NCBI GenBank assembly: GCA_947044365.1
Contig: OX345639.1
Span: 6,505,718-6,569,717 of the forward strand
DNA from: Petrosia ficiformis
Lineage: Eukaryota > Porifera > Demospongiae > Haplosclerida > Petrosiidae
Reading direction: 5' to 3'
DNA length: 64,000 nt
A model generated the notes under the pieces. That model did no database searches and was not told the DNA's origin. It saw nothing but the letters and a program-made list of their open reading frames with translations. Within the stretch, counting starts at the first letter, position 1. Every line of letters starts with the position of its first letter. The position numbers were made by a program, and so were the translations under genes. This document shows, piece after piece, positions 61,640-64,000 of this stretch.

Positions 61640-64000
61640 ATGGCCTTAAATGGTAAAGCGGAGCTTCCTACCACCATGGAGCCCGATGACTATGGTAATA
61701 ATCATTATTATTGTCAGTGAAGTTCTTGATTATAATTAACAGATTGCAGTGAATGCTCTAGTGTTCTGGAACAGCTGGTTACTCATGTACCAGATATTAT
61801 TGTGCAACACTCCAATGATCAATCAGTACCTCGAACAATCAATTCATATGGAGTGGTAATGTTTGCTGATATTTCAGGTTGGATGATCATTACTTATGTA
61901 AAATCGCTATAACACAATACTGAATTAATCAGGATTTACTGCTCTGTGTGAAAAGTATTGTAGCACATCAACATCTAAAAAGAAAGGAACAGACCAACTC
62001 ACATCAACTCTCAATGCCTACCTTAGCCAACTTGTACAAGGTACATTCTGAACAGCAGCAATATTAATTTTGAAATGTTCCATATAATTATTATATGGTT
62101 ATATATAGCAATATTGGAGGATGGTGGAGATGTATTAAAATTTGCAGGTCAGCTTTTTTATTGTGCCATGCATTATATTTTTATGGCCCGTAGGGCCATC
62201 CCTATGATTGCTTTCCCACGGGTTCGATGTATGTTTATATATATATATAAAATTATTATGGCCCGTAGGGCCATCCCTATAATTGCTTTCCACGGGGTTT
62301 AATGTATATATATATATATATAATTATATATATATATATATGTTTGTGTCACTTGCGCGACTATGCGTTGTATACGTAGTTAAGGAAGTTGCGTCATTCC
62401 CGGGGGCTCGGTCAATTAATGGGCGTGGCGCGTAAAAGAACGCGCGTTCGAGGCTCTTCGAGCTACAGACAAGCCAGGAAGATTCAGAAACTGCTAATAA
62501 CTGTTGTATATAGCAGAGATACAGTATAAATATTATGCAAGAATCTTTAACAAGTAAGTATAATAAGTTGTTAAGTTTCAGATATGAGGAAGTCATCATT
62601 TAGAACCTTGTAGGAGTACTTCAGTCAGTTCATCAAAGATCTGTGTACTTAGACTGCAGTCAGGCTTACACTTACTTCTTCAGGCCCCAGCTTTGGAGTA
62701 CACAGAAAGGTAGAGACACTAGTGCCATCAGCAATGCTTAATACATAGTCATCACAAAGCAAATATAGGGATGTATTTTTTCTCTATATACACTTGTTAT
62801 ATATATATATATATGTTTGTGTCACCTACGCGAGTATGGGTTGTATACGTAGTTAAGGAAGTTACATCATTCCCGGGGGCTCGGTCAATTAATGGGCGTG
62901 GCGCGTAAAAGAACGCGCGATCAAGCTCTACACACTAGCAGAAAGAAAGCTGTTGAGCTTACGTAGAAACTGTAACTAATTGCTAGCTATTCTACCTGAA
63001 ATATATTCCTAAAGTTCTACAAGGTCCTTTGAAAGGTCAGGAGAGTAGATAATCAAAATAATAACTATAATAAGCTGTTGTCTTTCATGCTTGATAAAGT
63101 CAGCCATGATTACTGAATTCTGGACACCACAAAGCAGTCATAAGGATACTTTTATCTTCACTTAAATTTGTAAAGCAATCATAGGGATGTTTTTTTCTCT
63201 ATATACACTTGTTCATAATAGTATATAATTAGGAGATGCTTTGCTTGCTTATTGGGAATGTAGTCGATTTGAAGCAAGTGGAATGCTACAGTTTGTACTT
63301 CGAGAGAGTCTCACGATGCAAACAAATTTTGATAACTACCAGACTCCTGATGGATTTATACTAAGAGTTAAAATTGGTCTCAGTATTGGGCCAACAGAAA
63401 TCCACTATATTGGTAGTGAAGACTACAAGACATTTGATATTACAGGCAAAGCTGTGGATGATGTAAATATAGCTCAGTCATACACAAAACCTGGTGCTGT
63501 GGTTATATCTAAGGATGCATGGGAAATGTGTAATCAAGAGAGGTGCTTTGCTCGTCTTGTTGGGCCTGGGTATGCACAGGTATTTATTTATAAAAAGTAT
63601 AGTGAGTGCTAGTATTTATATCTGAATTTAAGATTTGTAAGATTTCTTTTGAGATAAATGATGGCACACCAACACTCACCACTCTACTCACAAGAGGTGG
63701 TCGTAGACCAACTCTTTCTGCAGTCACAAGAAATGCTGTATCCTCTCGTAGAAGTAGTACTACATCAGAAGATAATAGCCAAAAGACAAGGAGAAGCTCT
63801 GTAGTCTCTTATACAAAATCACATGGATTATTATGTTAGTATCATTTTCTTCTTACACATGTATATAATCATGAGCATATCAAATCACACTATTAACTGC
63901 AATTCAGGTATTTTATTATTGCTTTTTCTGTAGTGCGAAAGAAAGTCAGGAATGGCTTACAAGCATTTAATGAACATAGTCAGTGTTATCTAAGATGCTT
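61640..64000 (+). CDS. ADCY10: Soluble adenylyl cyclase, second copy, partial at the right edge
   Basis: Same exons as 32213-33540: start MALNGKAELPTT (Asp to Gly at residue 5), the FADISG exon, FTALCEKYC, DVLKFAG, DALLAYW and the Ser/Arg-rich linker. Coding changes seen are few (QTD to QTN in the DALLAYW exon). All exons in view stay open and splice sites remain. The acceptor before the ICKISFEI exon is AAG instead of CAG, which is weaker. The intron that splits the metal-binding Gly-Asp pair holds a 1031-bp insertion. Whether the rest of the gene is present cannot be seen. Confidence 0.88.
62183..63213. mobile_element. 1031-bp insertion with inverted ends and two internal repeats, only in copy 2
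   Basis: The uninterrupted site in copy 1 is at 32756, which fixes the limits. Near the left end, CATCCCTATGATTGCTTT is the reverse complement of AAAGCAATCATAGGGATG near the right end. The left end also has two tandem copies of ATGGCCCGTAGGGCCATCCC, which is itself palindromic. Two related units of about 450 bp begin at 62341 and 62813, sharing GTTTGTGTCAC, GTTGTATACGTAGTTAAGGA and CATTCCCGGGGGCTCGGTCA. Both end with TTTTCTCTATATACACTTGT. It is non-coding. Confidence 0.85.

Larger units (their letters stand above)
56685..64000 (+). repeat. Segmental duplication, copy 2
   Basis: Near-identical to 27257-33540 in the same orientation. It begins inside an oxidase intron at GTTATTTTTATACACTTTGT and runs off the right edge inside the adenylyl cyclase gene. 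It carries one 1031-bp insertion absent from copy 1. Confidence 0.95.

Overview
This is a eukaryotic, animal-type window: AT-rich DNA, genes split into many small GT-AG exons, and dense with short inverted-repeat elements. Animal-type genes (ATG2, a molybdo-flavoenzyme, soluble adenylyl cyclase, a tyrosine-kinase relic), short introns and the style of the MITEs suggest a demosponge such as Amphimedon. That is an inference; no single marker proves it.

Layout. 1-8222 (minus): N-terminal part of ATG2, continuing past the left edge, with MITEs in its introns. 8223-12677: a TTAA-flanked MITE, a decayed tyrosine-kinase catalytic domain, and two copies of a 613-bp TTAA MITE ending 52 bp before the next start codon. 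12678-31786 (plus): a complete xanthine dehydrogenase/aldehyde oxidase family gene of about 36 exons. One of its introns holds a 59-bp minisatellite of about 35 copies built from the gene's own 3' splice site. 32213-39767 (plus): soluble adenylyl cyclase (ADCY10-type). About 39850-40956: a possible small one-TM protein gene. 41070-45472: a Ty3/gypsy LTR retrotransposon with 5-bp target duplication and damaged gag and pol. 46507-48095: a large GTAT/TACG satellite. 48250-53181: a P-element/THAP9-type DNA transposon with about 41-bp terminal inverted repeats and 7-bp flanking repeats. 53617-56460 (minus): an 8-exon RAG1-like gene whose N-terminal zinc region follows the order of vertebrate RAG1 and whose C-terminal half resembles a RAG1/Transib-type core. 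56685-64000: a near-identical second copy of 27257 to about 33540, giving a 5'-truncated oxidase pseudogene and a second adenylyl cyclase that runs off the right edge.

The most notable items are the RAG1-like gene, the 29.4-kb duplication whose junction lies just upstream of that gene, and the minisatellite of repeated splice acceptors. The housekeeping genes show no sign of a shared pathway. The right half looks like a site of repeated transposon insertion plus a recent segmental duplication, or a mis-assembled second haplotype.
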